From Parablautia sp. Marseille-Q6255 (lineage in GTDB: Bacteria; Bacillota; Clostridia; Lachnospirales; Lachnospiraceae): DNA of 64,000 nucleotides. Under the pieces are notes generated by a model. It searched no databases. It was given only the letters and a program-made list of their open reading frames with translations, and had not been told where the DNA came from. The stretch covers positions 1 through 64,000 of the forward strand of contig NZ_CATNVD010000016.1 in assembly GCF_951230155.1 (NCBI RefSeq), written 5' to 3'. This document shows positions 62,977 to 64,000 of this stretch, piece by piece. Within the stretch, counting starts at the first letter, position 1. Each line of letters starts with the position of its first letter. Position numbers and translations under genes: made by a program.

Positions 62977-63897
62977 TTACAAATGACAAATCAGCCAATG
63001 CCTGATATCGTCATAAACGTCTTCTTTGTCTGTCTCATTGATCAATTCATGTCTATCATTTTTATAAAGTTTTATCGAAATATCCTTAATTCCTGCTTTT
63101 TTATAGATTTCATAAACATTTTTAACTGCTTTTCCATAATTCCCAACAGGGTCTTCTTCTCCTGCAATCAAAAATACAGGAAGGTTGTTCGGTATTTTTG
63201 CAATATTATTTGAATTCTGTATGAATGACAGCACGTCCAATAAAGTACGGTATCCATTTACCGTGAAGGAATATGTACAATACTTATCTGTGTTATATTT
63301 ATCAACAATAGTTTCATCCTTTGTAAGCCAATCATTTGATGTCCTGACGTTTGAAATATGATCATTATATTTGCTGAAAAACATATTTTTCAGCATCTTG
63401 GATCTATAGCGGTCTCCCTTAAAGAATTTAGTCAGCGATACCATTATTTTACCAGCTTTCAGTACACTTCCAGATTGGTTGCCTGTTCCGGAAATAATCA
63501 CTCCATCCAACTCATTTCCACATGTCATTATATAGCGCCTTGCCATAAATGACCCCATACTGTGTCCAAACAAGAAGTAAGGAACATTAGGGTAATTTTT
63601 CTTTGCAAAACGGGTTACTTCATATAAATCTGCAACGACAGTTTCACTCATGTTGCTTGGACAAAAATACCCCAAATCGTCATCTGTTTTTGCCGTTTCT
63701 CCATGACCAAGATGGTCATTCCCAATTACAAGAATACCATATTGGTTTAAGTACCTTGCAAATTCATCATAGCGTTTTATATATTCAACCATTCCATGGG
63801 AAATCTGAACAATTCCAATTACTGGCATATTTGGCTCCCAAATAACAACGTGCAGATGATTTTTTCCATCCGTGGATGGTAAATAAAATTCCTTCAT
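62977..63897 (-). CDS. Alpha/beta hydrolase, monoacylglycerol lipase / lysophospholipase-like
   Basis: A 306-residue Hydrolase_4 protein. It has QISHGMVEYIKRYDEFARYL, the elbow GHSMGS (Ser), GEEDPVGNYG (Asp) and NDRHELINETD (His), a complete triad. It shares long stretches of pattern with the protein at 5031 (for example the YRSK/YRSR segment and the DWL-x-x-DE-x-x-VD block), and is thus its closest paralogue here. GAGGAG precedes the ATG. It is transcribed alone, upstream of the TetR-ohyA pair, and could supply fatty acids that the oleate hydratase then modifies. The remaining 100 bases to the window end hold only promoter-like AT-rich sequence. Confidence 0.86.
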   Translation of the reverse strand: MKEFYLPSTDGKNHLHVVIWEPNMPVIGIVQISHGMVEYIKRYDEFARYLNQYGILVIGNDHLGHGETAKTDDDLGYFCPSNMSETVVADLYEVTRFAKKNYPNVPYFLFGHSMGSFMARRYIMTCGNELDGVIISGTGNQSGSVLKAGKIMVSLTKFFKGDRYRSKMLKNMFFSKYNDHISNVRTSNDWLTKDETIVDKYNTDKYCTYSFTVNGYRTLLDVLSFIQNSNNIAKIPNNLPVFLIAGEEDPVGNYGKAVKNVYEIYKKAGIKDISIKLYKNDRHELINETDKEDVYDDIRHWLICHL

Positions 63898-64000
63898 AAT
63901 ATTATCTCCTCTTTTTTAATAATCTTTTTATACCTCTTAATCTTAATTCGATTTAAAATAATAGAAGTGTTGCTACAAAAACGAGAAATGCCAGCAAGTT

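Overview
The window looks like a chromosomal segment of a gut-type Clostridia, most probably a Lachnospiraceae member. The pointers are strong AGGAGG ribosome sites, an ISLre2-type transposase end, small CXXC and DUF6809-type proteins, Tn916/Tn1549-like regulatory genes and a PocR-AraC glycerol regulator. No rRNA or tRNA genes were recognised.

Layout. (1) 1-10.4 kb is mostly ordinary chromosome after an ISLre2 end. It holds a YitT-type membrane protein, an ECF sigma factor with a membrane-anchored beta-propeller partner, then minus-strand genes: an acetyltransferase, a lysophospholipase-like hydrolase, rsmA, tatD, a membrane redox operon (TlpA-like lipoprotein, CXXC mini-protein, polyferredoxin) and a short-chain dehydrogenase. 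(2) 10.7-17.3 kb is a complete four-gene Wadjet (JetABCD) plasmid/phage defence operon with overlapping reading frames, preceded by a small P-loop kinase-like gene. (3) 17.9-32.3 kb is an AT-richer accessory island. It carries a decayed serine recombinase, a TOTE-type primase-helicase, a broken AlbA_2/RecG-like regulator, a two-component system with an FtsX-type ABC transporter, an antitoxin with a truncated toxin, a decayed DUF1016 nuclease, and a tightly overlapping AbiEi-AbiEii-DUF4297 operon. (4) 32.4-41.7 kb looks like an intact mobilizable element: large serine recombinase, Tn916-like sigma/HTH regulators, a DUF6119 cargo protein, an oriT-like hairpin cluster, MobC and a relaxase.

(5) 42.4-52.1 kb is a membrane/lipid cluster arranged as two minus-strand gene groups around one TetR gene. 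It holds three DUF308 (HdeD-like) membrane proteins, a TVP38-type protein, two phospholipase-D/cardiolipin-synthase proteins, a DegV fatty-acid-binding protein, metK and an uncharacterised radical SAM enzyme. This is the best candidate here for an undescribed pathway. (6) 52.7-63.9 kb joins two monoacylglycerol-lipase-like hydrolases, a fused dihydroxyacetone kinase, glycerol dehydrogenase with a PocR-AraC regulator, glycogen branching enzyme, and oleate hydratase with a TetR regulator. Together they suggest use of glycerol released from acylglycerols, with detoxification of the unsaturated fatty acids set free. Several mobile-element scars (group II intron-like 3' end, Y2-type transposase fragment, conjugative-element remnants) are scattered through this last part.
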